Origin: Cloeon dipterum
Lineage: Eukaryota; Arthropoda; Insecta; Ephemeroptera; Baetidae
Assembly: GCF_949628265.1 (NCBI RefSeq)
Contig: NC_088790.1
Span: 25,300,545 to 25,364,544, forward strand
Direction: 5' to 3'
Length of the DNA: 64,000 nucleotides
Positions 1 through 13,546 of this stretch are shown one piece after another. The position numbers and the translations under genes are program-made. The notes beneath the pieces were generated by a model. It ran no database searches, had not been told where the DNA came from, and was given only the letters and a program-made list of their open reading frames with translations. The number at the start of each line of letters is the position of its first letter. Position 1 is the first letter of the stretch.

Positions 1-192
1 TTCTTATTAAAAAGCATAACAATTGAAATATTTTCAGTCAGGAATGCCCATAGCAGTAGGATTGAGTCTAAAATGTCGCTGTGAAAATACCAAAAAAATT
101 TAAATTTCTAACCTTTAAATTAACAGCTTTAAAAAGTGTTTAACTAATTGTAATTTGACATTCGACACATAAAATTCCAAAAGTCAACTCAC

Positions 193-3100
193 CAGCAGGT
201 CTTCAACCAGGATGTAAACATATCCCACGGGCGAATCCTTGTCTTTGAACCGGAAACTGATGTTATTGATTTCCATGATTTCATTGAAAATCCATTCCTT
301 TGGATCTTCTTGCCGAAGCAGATTGATATACTAAAAGTAGAAGCGTGATTGATTGATTTCCCACAGAGCGTTGCACTGCAAGAGTACCTGGAAGATGAGA
401 TCAACGATGTTGTCAACGTTCTCGAGACCCTTTTCAGTCAGATCAACGTTCACAGCAAAAAAGGAAATGTCCCTGGCCACTGGGTTGTATGCGGCGGACA
501 GATGGCTCGACCAGCCACGCTTTTTCAGAGCAGAGAGCAAACTGCCGCTGCTTTCGTGACCAATCAGGTGGATTAAGTACCTATATGGCTGAAATTTCAG
601 AAAACAATTAAAAATTAAATCAAAATTAAGATATTCCAGTCAATGATCAGCAGAAAATAAATAATTTGTTTTGTATCTAAAATATTTAGAATTTATCTAT
701 TTGGCTGAAATCGCAGAAAACGAATAGTTAATAATTATTTAACAATTAGGAATTGACAAGCGATGAGAAAAAAAAATTTGTTTCATTTCTAAAGTTTTTA
801 GAATTCACACTTTTTTCCATTTCTGTGAGCCAAAATTAAATAAAAAAATTTTAAAGTTACACAAATAAAATTACAGAAAATAATTCAGCAATTCATGTGG
901 CAATCAATCTCAGCATTTTAATGCTGCTCACTTGAATGTAAACACCTTTCCCAGGGTTAAGGAGAAAATTGTTTTTTCAAAAAAAAAAAAAAAAAAATGC
1001 TAACACATTAAGTGACAAATAGATATTTAAAACAGCGGGGGCCAGATGTGCGATAAAATTGCGGTTCACACTGTGGAGATCCAAGATGGCGTCTGAATGT
1101 GGGAAACAAAAAGCTCTCTTTGGATTCCCGTTAAAATTTCAAGAGTTGTTTTTACGATCAAAAATACACATTTAGGACAAGTAAAATGCTCACAATATAA
1201 ACGTAAACTTGGTACTTTTTACACACTTCCACGTGACCGTTTTTTCGTGCCATACTCCACTGGACGCCATATCTGCGCGTCGCACGAATCTGACCCCCGC
1301 TGGTTTAAAAATCGTTAAAAATTGATTTCAATAAATAGTGTTTGTTCAACACAGGCACTTTGGAAATTTCAAACTTTATTGACAAAGTCAATTGTTGGAT
1401 TATTTTCTCATTTCTGATAAATATAAGATCCAAACAAAGGTTGTTCCAAAGTGAATTCAAATTTTTATAATAATATTTACGTAAAGCGCGAATTGAAAAA
1501 ACGAAAATCAAACATTTACATAATTTTTATGTTGATTTTATCTATGTATTTGCAGATAAACTTCAAGACTCTTCTTAAATAAATAAAAAAGATAGATTTG
1601 CACTGTCCCCAAATATGCTTTAGAATATTATGATAGCGTGTGGGTGATACTTTATTGGTCTTTCAAGTCTAAAAATATAGAAACAGCGAAATTTGTGGCA
1701 TTGATTGCAGCCTCTCTTTAAATTTTTACCACGAGTGAAAGAATACTATAGTTTGTGAAAATGTAGGTTATAAGAAGTATACTATCCCAGTTTAATCTAA
1801 AAAATATTATCAATTTATCAATCTAAAAACTTCCCAACATAGTCAAATTGAACGATTTTGAGCTGCAGATGATTCTTACATCGTAGAATTGATCAAGATG
1901 ACTCCGATGACTAACTACAAAATAAATGCTTACACCTGATTTGTAGTGCAGCCTCATGTCAGGAATGGGAAAGGAGATGGTAAGCGATCGCAAGTCATTT
2001 ACTGGGACGACACGTATTTTCTTTTTCAGCTGCTCTGGACCATAAGGATGTCCGGGCCACTCGAGCAAAGTGACGCGCTTGTTCTCAATTGTTCCAAACA
2101 ATTTCACAGCTGTATCTTGCAGTTCATCTAAAGAGTCTGTAAAATATATAATATATTCAATGAGTACAACATGTTCTGAAAAAATTCAAATCCAGCGGTT
2201 CGTTTTATTGAAGAAGCGGAAATATTTGGGGACTCTTCCCCATTAATTCTGGATAAACAAAATTTTAAACCTTTAAACATGCACTATGATAGTCACTTTT
2301 AACATATTTGGATCATATATAGGATTAAATTTTACTTATTAATGATCAAAGTGGATCAAAGAAAATAAAAAAACGCCATTTATTCCTATCTGAATAAATT
2401 TCAGTAAGGTCAAAGTGGTTTTTGATGCAAAAATATCTTCAAGTTAAACTCGCAGTGAAATATGGTTTCGTATTTAATATTTAAAAACTGAATAAATGGG
2501 ATTCCTGGTTTTCATATACCAACAATTTATAGAAAAATTACTGAGAAAGAAATTATTGGACAATATCCACATTTCCACCCCTCTGCCAAACTCTGGTAAA
2601 AAATGTTAACTGGAATTAGTTTTATATCGCACCTTTGCCGAGGATCACGAGGGACATGATGTTGGACGAGTAGTAAGTGCTGTGGAACTTGAGCAGCTCC
2701 TCCCTGACATTAATTCCATTTTTCTTGGGATCGTCGACCAACGTTTGCTTGTTGCCTATGTCAAATTTACTGTAGGGATGGTCCTTGCTGCTAAGGCTCC
2801 TCTCCAGCTGGTGAAATCGCCATGAGTCATTGGCAAAATTTTCTTTATACTCCGAATTGACGGTTTCTACTTCTCGGTCTATCGTGGCCTCGGTGAAGAG
2901 AGGGGCCATAAAGAACTGAGAAAAACTTTATGCAGGATCATTATTTGTGATTTTTGTTAATTTTAACTCATCTTTACATGTCTAATGCGCTGGTCAAGTG
3001 TTGATGGAGGACGTCAAAGTAGAAGGTCGTGTTTTCGGTGGAGGTGTCTGCATATGAATTTCCGCCATGCTCTGAAAAGAAATTTTCGTACTCGTTCTCG

Positions 3101-4142
3101 CGTGGGTTTTCCGATCCAAAGCGCAGCATATGCTCCAAAAAGTGAGCCAAACCGTTGAGTTCATTGGGATCGCTCATGTAACCTGAAAGAAACAAACAAT
3201 TGCATAATAAGAGCACTAAACGTTTTCAAATTATTATAGGTCTTTTAAGACTTGTTCTTTTAAGACTTGAAAAGTGCAATGGAATTTGGAGCATGTTAAA
3301 TTACGCGTTAAACCCGATTTTCAACTCCATATTTTATGAGAAACAAATAACTGATATTTATCTGATTATCCAGCAAATTCATGGAATTGTAAAATGAACT
3401 TACATTAAATATTTTAAAATAAGTCGAAATTTTACATAAGTTTACCGTTGAAGCGTTCGTTCGGATTTTATTGCTCTATACAAATTCCTACCAAATGGAA
3501 GGAATTTTGTCACAGCCTCGCATAAAAACGAGAGCCCCCTTAAAAGGCATACAAACACCTAACTTCACCATTCCAAGCATTGTTCTGATTCTCAAACAGC
3601 AAAGAGAACACGTAATGAATGCGCGTTTCAAAATGCAACGCAAGTTGAATTGATAGAATGCCTAGAATAGAATGCCATAACATTCTTTGGTGTTTCACAT
3701 TCTGAACATATACACCCTATTTCAGCTTTTGTTAACATCGTTGAATAATAATAATATTTAATAGTATAAAAATTCCTTATCGAGCATAGATATATAATAT
3801 TTAAAACACTTTTCAATATTAAGCACCTTTTATTTGATACACAAAGGTTAAAAATTTTTGCTATAGATGAAATTAATTGCTTGGTTATCCCAACAACACA
3901 CGCAGGTGTAGTAAAATGAGAAAAATGGCTTCTCACATCTGGAACAACTCATTCCAATATACATAAAATGATGATTATCACTATAAAATATACTTACCAA
4001 CGTTAACTGAGAGCGCAGCTGCTGCCTTGTCAGTTTCTGGGTCGCTGATGAGTAATACCTGTAGCTTATTGTCCAAAATTAAGCCCCGGTAATGTCTTTC
4101 GTCCTCTTGACTTTTCGTGATGTTTTCGAATACCTGGATCAT
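193..4142 (-). CDS. IDE-1: insulin-degrading-enzyme-like M16 metalloprotease, 3' part off the left edge
   Basis: Zinc peptidase of the insulysin family, which degrades small amyloid-prone peptides such as insulin. Exons: 193-330, 388-588, 1935-2136, 2633-2925, 2978-3182, 3998-4142 (this exon reaches 4170; a 5' exon ends at 4255). The exon at 2978-3182 carries the inverted zinc motif HFLEH, and the next exon carries the third zinc ligand in VNSEYKEN. Conserved insulysin signatures [17 protein letters not shown] and HLIGHE are present. The start is the ATG at 4142, as in the cytosolic form of human IDE; the upstream exon has no in-frame ATG. Relative to its sisters the zinc exon lacks one codon just after HFLEHML. 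No frameshift is seen in the visible part. The large intron 589-1934 holds a MITE. Family assignment is firm; the C-terminal half is outside the window. Confidence 0.88.
1033..1302. mobile_element. Non-autonomous MITE in an IDE-1 intron
   Basis: A 270-bp insert found only in the IDE-1 copy of this intron. The left end reads CAGCGGGGGCCAGAT and the right end, reverse-complemented, CAGCGGGGGTCAGAT. It is flanked by ATTTAAAA (1025-1032) and GTTTAAAA (1303-1310), an 8-bp target duplication with one mismatch. Ends and duplication size suit the hAT or P superfamily. No coding capacity. Confidence 0.75.
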
Positions 4143-4255
4143 CGTGGAAGCGGTCGCTGTGGAGAGCGGTCTTGAAGAGAGAACTATTTTACGCTGCAAG
4201 CTCTTTAAATACGCCAACAAGAGCGCGTGGAAGTCTAAAAATTCATTTTGTTACC

Positions 4256-5634
4256 TGCGCAGAAATTTCACAACCCTGACAGGAAAATTCCTGATTTTGT
4301 GATCGAGAAGGAAACAAATATGCGAAGGTTGAATTTGTAATTTTCTCCTCTCAAGTCCTTACTTTGAAGTAGAATATCTGGTCATTAGCTAATCTGACGG
4401 GAGAAATCAATGCTCTGCATCGGTTCCATTCTGTTTAACCATGCCGATTTTGATAATGAAAAAATAGATTTCCTGCATGGGGTTTTCTATTTATACAACA
4501 TGATATTTAAATAGTCTTCTTCACCCAAATTTTCTCAAGTTTCCCTATTTTGCTAAAAATTTGAAAACGTGTGGCTCTAATTGAATAAACAATAATGTCA
4601 AACTGGGAAATGCTTTCCTTACATACCTTCTCCGGTGCTGTGTCAACATGAAAAGATCTACGCATGACGGATAATTTGACCTGATTATTGACATGAGGAG
4701 ATTGGTCGGGTGTACGAAAATTTATGGCTCAGGAGAAAAATAAAGTGAATATTTGTCCGGAATATTGGTCTTATTTCGGGTGCAGTAAGGAGAGCAAAGG
4801 GCGTAGCTTGCTGGGCAAACCGAAACTATGCAGCATGCGTGATTTGGCAGGAAGGGACGAATGTCTAGCGTTTCAAAAAAAGTCCTAGGTGCGGAGGCAA
4901 AAGGCCCTTGAGTGGGCTGGGTCCATGCTGTGTGGCTTGGTGCGCCCATGTTTTCCGTTCGCGATATTATTGGGACCAGTGTTTCAGAATTCGTGCTAGT
5001 ACATTGCGCGCCCTTCCAAGTCCTCGGAAAGAGATAAAAATAAAAAATATTTTACTGTTTGCAATGGTCGTGGTCACCTTTGCCAAATGCAGAAGGAAAA
5101 AAAGCGCGACTGGCCAAATTTGGCTGGTCAACTTGAAGTTTATAATTTTAAAAATATAAACACATTACATTTGCTCAAAATAGATCAGTTTTTAATTTTT
5201 TCTCGTTAATACCTTCAAGTACGTTACACCTATTTCGATCCCTTGACATTGAAGGTAGCTATTTGTTCGGGAATTTCAATTAAGATATTTGCGGACTGCT
5301 TCGAGTCAAATACCCGAAATAAAATAAATTTTTTTACTGAATTTCCCTTTTTTAATGGATCTCTGATATTTCAACCATAAAATTTATAACTCACTCTAGA
5401 TTATTTAATTGTTCGTAGTTTGTGTTCACAAATAGTTCTGGGGCTGATACAAAGGTAAATCAGTTTTATTTCTTTCGATCATTGCAGGTTTGCTTAAGCC
5501 ACTGTTATCGTGTGTGTAATTAATTTAATTAAATAAATAGAAAATGCTATACAGAAATGAATGGTATTTTTTATTGTAATTTATTGCAATCTCTTGGCAA
5601 TAAATGTAAAAAGGTTAAACACGTGGAACGTATT
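4256..5634. other. Spacer between IDE-1 5' end and IDE-2 3' end
   Basis: Holds the 5' leader and presumed promoter of IDE-1 and the 3' flank of IDE-2. Most of it is homologous to the other spacers of the array. A SINE-like repeat interrupts it at about 4775-5045. No further gene seen. Confidence 0.6.
4775..5045 (+). repeat. SINE-like interspersed repeat, copy 1
   Basis: GC-richer insert absent from the equivalent spacers of the other units. It shares many blocks with the reverse complement of 16640-17030, for example GCATGCGTGATTTGGC, GACGAATGTCTAGCGTTTC and CTTGAGTGGGCTGGGTCC. Its right end runs into an A-rich tail, as expected of a retroposed SINE. No clear tRNA promoter boxes were identified, so the class is tentative. 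Confidence 0.55.
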
Positions 5635-8600
5635 TCATATGACCGACGTTGCTAATGTAACAAGTTTGGCTTTAGAACCTTGCGGCCTGTGATGAGCAAA
5701 AGGTTTGAGCAGCGGTAAGGTCGACAGACCACTCTTGAAGCTGCAGATGTCATCGATACGCGTTGGCTGCAACACATTCAATCAATTATTAAATTATTTT
5801 CTTTGGTAAAAACTAAGAAATACCTTGCGGACGATCGACAACGGCTCAAACTTGTCAATCTCAGCGCCAGCAGATCCAGCGCCTCCTTCCGCGATCGACA
5901 ACACATGGACCGCTAGCTTCCGCCTTTTGGCACCCTCGGGGTGGATGTGCTCATTGTAAAACTTAATCATATCATCCTTGGTAATGGTCTTGAGAAAGTC
6001 GACCTCGATATTGTTCCGGTCAAAGCAGTACGTTTGGTCGGAAATTTCGGCCCAGTATCGACTCGTTAGGTTTTTCATCTTCTTGGGCTTCTCCAGCCGC
6101 AGTACAGCCAGGGATTCTTTGTGCCGTTCAAACTCCTCGTCACTCATTTCCTCGAGGTATGACTTCATGTTTAGCAGGAACTCCTCAATTTTGTGGTCCA
6201 AATAGATTGGATGCTTGTACGACTGCACCGTGATTCTCACGCCTTGACCCGACACCTTGCGATCAAGGGCCAATTGCACAATGTAGCCGATCTGCTCCTG
6301 TAATTTAAATCCGTATTTTTAATGAAATTGTTTGATTAAATTTTTTAGATCTTAATAATTTAAATTTTTGGTAAATTTCCTCTGTTGTCTTTTTTCCAAA
6401 TATTTTCGTTTTAGGCATAATATGCCCGTTTTTCGTCTTTAGTTTACAAGTAAAAGAAAATAAAGCTTCAAGGAAATGTTCTGAATTTCAAATTTTGTGT
6501 ATGTAGTATTTAGCGTTGACCTTTTTTAGGAGTAAAAAAATAAGAATTCTCCAATTTGCGAATGCTCATAAATGCTAAAAATATTGACTGACTTTGGTCC
6601 TGAGCTCGTTGAAGCACGGTTCGCTGGCGATTTGGACGAAAAACTCAAGCAGCATGTTGCTCTCTTTGCTTCTCGGCGGACACTGCAGGTGAAATTCGAC
6701 GCAGGAGGTTTTGTGCGTTTCATTTGTTACTTCGTAAACATAGTTGCTCCCTGCCAATATCATACACATTATTATGAAAAAAAACAAAACAAAGAGAGTA
6801 TAATTTTACCATCCTTCAGTTTCATGTCTCGGTAACGCTGCAATTGCGGCGGCAACAAAGGATTCACATTCTTGGCCAGTTTGCTCTCGATCAGTTCGAT
6901 CAGTTTCTGGGCTGCTGCTTTGTTCACGTTTCCGTGGAACAGGCACTCGACGTGCGTCATGGAGAAGAACTTCTTGGTGAAATTCTTAAGGCCATCGAAG
7001 GTCAGATCTGGAAAAAGTTAATTTATAAAAGCAACGTGAAATTATTGCGGCGATCAATTTATAGAAATTGGGGTGCGAATCACGTGAAATGGTCGAAAAG
7101 TTATTTTTATCTGTTACGAGAAATTTAAAAGCGACGTAAAATGGAAAAATCGGAGTACTAATGCATTCCAATAATTGGGTAAAAAATGAAAATATTTTGC
7201 TTACATTTTGTATATTCCAGCTGTTCAGTTTTAAACAACGCTTTTTCCAGCAAACACGCCGCTTGGTAACGTCTTGCTTGCGTGTATGGTTGTTCTTCTC
7301 CAAAATTCATCAGATCCCTTACATACTAAATCAAGAAAAAAAACATTTTTCTCAGCAATCTAAGAAAATTGAAGCCTACATATATACATACATTTTCCTT
7401 GAAAATCTCATAGCGTTCCTCGTCGACCTCCAAATTGATCAGCGTGTCGAGCACTTTGGTTAGCAGGATGTGTTGTTTGTCGTGCAATCCCTTGATTTTC
7501 ATCTGTCAAAACCAAGTTAAGCATATCTCTAATATATGATTAAATTAGTTTTACTCACAACCAAGCCATATTTGGAGGTCACAACACTAAACTGGAGAGA
7601 AGCCAGGGAGGCGTCGTACGAATATTCAGTCAGGGCGTCATGAACCAGATGCACATAAATATGCAAATACATTTCTCTGATCGGGTTGAAAAACACAAAC
7701 GGACTGCATAACAATTTAAATATAAATTGAGAAAATTTAAAAACTGTAGTCATTAAGTTGCGTACCTAGTCAGTTCAATGATCAGGTTTGATTTTGGAAG
7801 AAGAAACTCGTCATCCTTCTTGTGCCACACCCGAGCAAAGTGCGTCTCGTGAATGATTGCAGGATACTTTGTGGGCTGCAAAACATACAATTGAGTTAGG
7901 ATAGTTTAGCTAAATTTTTCTGATGCGTCAGCAAAATGAAAATTATATGAAAATACATTGTCATTTCTGACTGGTTATATCTTAATAAACAAGTTTAGCA
8001 TTGAGGAAAATATCCGGAATTTCAGTAGAAAACAAATAATTCTAATACAATTTACTGTAATGATGAATATTGCAAAAAAAATAATATTCTGTTAAGTTCA
8101 CTAAAACAAAAGTGGAATTCGAAATCACGTGTCTGACAAAAGGACAAAAAGAAACTCACATTATCATCATTTGGCAAAATATCAAAGCTGCTTGGAATGA
8201 ACCCGTTCTTTTTGGGCAGCTTCAGCTCTTCAATCGGCTTTGCATTCTTCCACTTTTCAATCAGCTCTGAAGAATGTCTTCGATTTTGTACTTGGTTCCG
8301 TACCATTTCTCAGTCTGGTCAGCAATTGTTTGAAACTTCTTCGATACGATTCTAATCCTGATTGAAGGAAGGAAAAATTAAACAAAATTTAGAGCATTTT
8401 CCAATTGGTTTCAACCTGCAGTTATCTGGAGTGAGCTTTTCCATCGCTTGATGAATTAGCTCGGGTTTCCACTCAGACAATACATATCCACCAGTCAGCA
8501 CATCGTCTATTGGGTATTTCTAGAAAATGACAAAATTCCCTTTATTGTGTTTGGAAAGCCGCCAGCCACTGGCACCACTGTACTTTTGCAAATTTCTGAG

Positions 8601-11600
8601 ACTTAAATGCACTTTTAATACCGCGGCTACAAATATGCAATTATTCTAGGCGTAAAAATCTTTAATATATTTTATGGGACTCACTAAAAACTTATTTCAT
8701 TGTAAAAACAACATATTTTAAATACAAAAATATAATTTCTTATCTGATTCTTCAAATTCTTATCTTTAGCGCGACAAATGAAATATTTTAAAGTCAGGTA
8801 TATTCACAAAATAATGCATAAGCAAAATAATTTAATTATCTGTTGCGGTCTCCTGCTAACAGCTCTGAAAAGTGTTTAATTGGATTGTGATTTGACATTC
8901 GGCACATTTAATTCCAAATTCAACTTACCAGCAGCTCACCAACCAGGTTGGCAACGTATTCCATGGGCGATTCTTTGTCTTTGAACCGGAAACTGATGTT
9001 AGTGATTTCCACATATTCTTTGAAAATCCATTCCTTTGGATCTTCTTGCCGAAGCAGATTGAAATACTAAAATTAGAAGCGTGATTGATTGATTTTCCAC
9101 AGAGCGTTGCACTGCAAGAGTACCTGGAAGATGAGATCAACGATGTTGTCAACGTTCTCGACACCCTTTTCAGTCAGATCAACGTCCACATCGCAAACTG
9201 AAATGCCCCTGGCCGGTAGTTCGCATCCAGTTTGCAGTTGGCTCGACCAGCCACGCTTTTTCAGAGCAGAAAGCAAGCTGCCGCTGCTTTCGTGACCAAT
9301 CAGGTGGCCCAAGTACTCAAATGGCTGAAATCACAGAAAACGAATAGTTCATTAATTAACAATTAGGAATCCACAAGCACTGATAGGGAAAATCATTTGT
9401 TTCATTTCTAAAGTTTTTAGAATTCCCAATTTTTTTCCATTTCTGTGTGCCAAAATCAAAGAAATAATTGTTTAAAACTCATAAATAAAGTACAGAGGAT
9501 GATTCAGCAATTCATGTAACAATCAATCTCTGCATTGTAGTGCTGCTCTCTTGAATGAAAACAGGGTTATGGAGGAAAATTCTTTTTTTAAAAATATATT
9601 TTTTAACAATTTAAGTGATAAACTTTTTTGAATTTAAATTGTGGCAATGATCCAAGCCTCTGTAAATTATAGCCATGAGCCATGAGTGAATGCATACTAG
9701 ATTCGAAAATTTAGATTATAAGAAGTATAGTACATACTATCACCATAGCTAAAAAATAAATGCTTACATCCGATTTGTAGTGCTGCCTCATGTCAGGAAT
9801 GGGAAACGAGATTTTAAGCGATCGCGAGTCCATTACTGGGACGACAAATATTTTCTTTTTCAGCTGCTCTTCGCCATAAGGATTTCCAGGCCACTTGGGC
9901 AGAGCGACTTTTTTGTTCTCAATTGTTCCAAACAAATTCTTGGCTTTCTCTTGCAGTTCGTCTAAAGAGTCTGTAAAATATATTTCAAATATTCAAATGA
10001 ATACAAACTGATATGAAATTTATTCTAATTGACGCGCTTCATTTTTTCCAAGCAGTAGATATTTCTGGAACTACTCCGCAAAAAAGAAAATACAACTGTT
10101 AATTAATGTTGGACTGATAGTTATTTTTAAAATGTTTGGATATACATATTGGTTTTAATTTTATTTTAATCATTATCAAAGAAAATTCAAAATCAAACAT
10201 TTATTCCAAAAGTTGAATAAATTTCCAGTCGTAAAATCTTTGATGCAAAAATAAAGTTAAAATCGCAGTGAAATATCAATCAATTTTATTAAACACAATT
10301 CGTGTTCAACTATCTCTGAGAGTACAGTGGAATTATGGTATCGTTTTTAATATTTGAAAACTGAAAAATTGGATTCCTGGTTTTCATACCAACAATTTAT
10401 AGAAAATTTACTGAAAATGAAATTGCTGGACAATATCCACATTTCCACCATTCTTCCAAACTCTGGTAAAAAAATTTAACTGAAATTAGTTTTATATCGC
10501 ACCTTTGCCGAGGATCACGAGCGACATGATGTTGGACGAGTAGTAAGTGCTGTGGAACTTGAGCAGCTCCTCCCTGACATTGATTCCATTTTCCTTGGGA
10601 TCGTCGACCAACGTTTGCTTGTTGCCAATGCCAAATTTACTGAAGGGATGATCCTTGCTGATGGTGCTCCTCTCCAGCTGGTGTAATCGCCACCCGTCAC
10701 TGTCCATATTTGTTTCATACTCTGAATTGACGGCTTTTACTTCTCGGTCTGTCGCGTCCTCGGTGAAGAGAGGGGCCAAAAAGAACTGAGAAAAACTTTA
10801 TGCAGGATCATTATTTATGAGTTTAGTTATTATTTTTACTCATTATTACATGTCTAATGCGTTGTCCAAGTGTTGATGGGTGACGTCAAAGTAGAAGGTC
10901 GTGTTTTCCATGGAGGTGTGTGCATTTGAATTGCCGCCATGCTCTGACAAGAACTTGGTATACTCGTTCTCGCGTGGGTACTTTTTCGTTCCAAGGAACA
11001 GCATGTGCTCCAGAAAGTGAGCCAAGCCATCGAGTCCATTGGGATCGCTCAATTGACCTGAAAGAAACAAAATCATTTGCATATTGAGAGCACTAAAATA
11101 TTTCAAATAATTATAGGCCATTAGTTTTTCTTTTTGTATTTAATCTTTTTAAGTCTTGAAAAGTGCAATGGAATAAAAAGTAAGGGGGTTTTTGGTTGCT
11201 CTACAAATTCCTACCAAATGGAAGGAATTTTGTCACAGCTTCGCATTAAAACGAGAGCCCCCCTAAGGCATACAAACACCAAGCTTAACCATTCCAAGCA
11301 TTGTTCTGATTCTCAAACAGCAAAGATCACCGTAATTATTAACATGCGCGTTTTAAAATGCAAGACAAGTTGAATTGATACACTTGCCTATATAATTGTT
11401 TCTACATTTTGTTGTTTCATATTCTGAAAATATACACCCTATTACAGCTTTTGTGTCACATTTTTTAATAATTATATTAATATTCAATACATAAAGTATA
11501 AAAATTCCGTATAGAGCATAAGATTTGATATCAAATAATATTAAAAACTTATTAAAGCGTTTTTAAATATTTAGCACATTTTTTACAAAAGTTGCTTATT

Positions 11601-11898
11601 TTTTTACTTTAGATGAAATTAGTTGCTTGGTTATTGAAACAACACATTTAGATCTAATAAAATTGAAATAATGAATCGATTCACCAATAAAGGAGAAAAA
11701 TGCTAATTATTTCAATATATAAAACGATGATTATCACTATAAAATATACTTACCAACGTTAACTGAGAGCGCAGCTGCTGCCTTGTCAGTTTCTGGGTCG
11801 CTGATGAGTAATACCCGTAGATCATTGTCCAAAATTAGGCCTCGGTAATCTCTTTTGTCCTCTTGACTTTTCTTGATGTTTTTGAATATTTGGACCAT
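5635..11898 (-). pseudogene. IDE-2: insulysin-like gene with one frameshift
   Basis: Sixteen coding exons: 5635-5766, 5824-6297, 6593-6750, 6810-7007, 7205-7325, 7392-7502, 7559-7703, 7766-7875, 8160-8357, 8416-8519, 8929-9066, 9124-9324, 9768-9970, 10503-10795, 10850-11057, 11754-11898. The zinc motif HFLEH and glutamate (NSEYETN) are intact and the C-terminal EQIGYIV activation segment is present. The 8160-8357 exon is one base shorter than its sisters (198 versus 199), with one base lost near 8270 in the codons for EDIPSEL, so the frame shifts. The acceptor before the ATG exon, TCTAG in sisters, reads TCTCG here, though this is upstream of the start. The tail continues eight residues past AKL. 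It is either a recent pseudogene or carries an assembly error. Confidence 0.8.
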
Positions 11899-13129
11899 CG
11901 TGGAAACGGTCGCTGTGAAGAGCGGTCGAGAAGAGGGAAAAATTACTCTGCAAGCTCTTTAAATATTCACCAACAAGAGCGTGTGGAAGTTCAAAAATTC
12001 TAAAAATTCATATTTTTACCTGCGCAGCAATATCACAGCCCTGACAGGAAAATTCCTAAATTTGTGAGTGAAAAGGATCGAAAGGAAACAAATATGCGAA
12101 GGTTGAATTTGTAATTTTCTCCTCTCAAGTCCTTACTTTGAAGTAGAATATCTGGTCATTAGCTAACTTGACGGGAGAAATTAATGCTCTGCGTCGGTTC
12201 CCTCCGGTTTATCCATGCTGATTTTGATAAAGAAAAAAATATGTACTCTTCATGGGGTGTTCTATATGTTAATTTTTATTCATGTTCTCCCAAAATTATC
12301 CAAGGTGTCTTGTAGTTCGAAAATGGAAAACGTTTAGCTCATGGAATACCCTAAAATATCAAACGGCTTGTTTGAAATGCTTTTCTTATATACATTCTCC
12401 GGTGCTATGACTTGATTATTGACATCAGGAGATTCGATTAGAAATCTCACCGAGAATATGAGAGTTAATTTATAACTTTCGAGAAAAAACTCATTTTTTT
12501 CAGAATATATTTTACTTTTTGCAACGGTCGTAGTCACCTTTGCCAAATGCAGCAGATAAAAAGCGTGACTGGACAAATCTGTTCTTGTTAAGGAGGTTAA
12601 AGTGAATGACTTTGTAAATATTAACAAATTTCCTCTATAGCCAAAAATAAACCAGTGTTTAATTTTCTCTCATTAATACCTTCAAGTATTTCACGTCTAA
12701 TTCGGTTCCGTGACGTTGAAGGTACCTATATATTTTTCGGGAATTAAATTTTGTTATTTGAGAATCCCACGATAAATGCACTGCTTCGATTCAAATACAT
12801 GAAATATTTTATATTTACTGAAATTCCCTTTTTATAATAGATTTCTAATTTTTCAAGCATAAAAATTTTGAGATCGCTCTGGATTATTTAATTGTTTGCA
12901 CTTCGTGTTGACAAATTGTTTTGGGGCCAATAAAAAGGAAAGTGTTGGTGCACTTTAAATCAGATTTATTTCTTTCGATCATTGCAAGGTTGCTTAAGCC
13001 ACACTATTATTATGCGTGTAATTAAAAAAAAATAGAAAATGCTATACGGAAATGAATGGTATTTGTATTCAAATTTATTGCAATCGCTTGGCAATAAATG
13101 CAAAAAGGTTAAAAAACGTGGAACATATT
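11899..13129. other. Spacer between IDE-2 and IDE-3
   Basis: 5' leader of IDE-2 plus 3' flank of IDE-3, homologous to the other array spacers. The leader exon equivalent ends near 12020. No separate gene or RNA recognised. Confidence 0.55.
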
Positions 13130-13353
13130 TTATATGACCGACGTTGCTAATGTATCAAGTTTCACTTTAGAATCTTGCGGCCTGTGATGAGCATAAGGTT
13201 GAAGCAGCGGTAAGGTCGACAGACCACTCTTGAAGCTGCAGATGTCGTCGATTCGCGTTGGCTGCAACACATTCAATCAATTATTATATTATTTTCTTTG
13301 GTAAAAATGAAGAAATACCTTGCGGACGACCTACAACGGCTCAAACTTGTCAA

Positions 13354-13546
13354 TCTTCAGCACCAGCAGATTCAGCGCCTCCCTCCGCAGTTGGCAACAT
13401 CTCGACCGCCATCAGCTTTCGCCTTTTGGCCGCTTCGGGGTGGATGTACTCTTCAGCACCAGCAGATCCAGCGCCTCCCTCCGCAGTTGGCATCATCTCG
13501 ACCGCCATCAGCTGTCGCCTTTCTGCCGCTTCGGGGTGGATGTACT
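13354..13546 (-). repeat. 96-bp tandem duplication inside IDE-3 exon
   Basis: Two adjacent copies, each encoding a version of YIHPEAA-RR-LMAVEM-PTAEGGA. The copies differ at several sites (for example AERRQ versus AKRRK), so the duplication is not brand new. All other IDE copies have a single version here. Confidence 0.8.

Noticed and set aside
4220-4220. Upstream N-terminus MLAYLKSLQRK reading into the ATG exon of IDE copies
   Set aside because: It would start at TTG, and the segment lies in an intron bounded by GCGCAG-GTAAC and TCTAG; not a plausible start.
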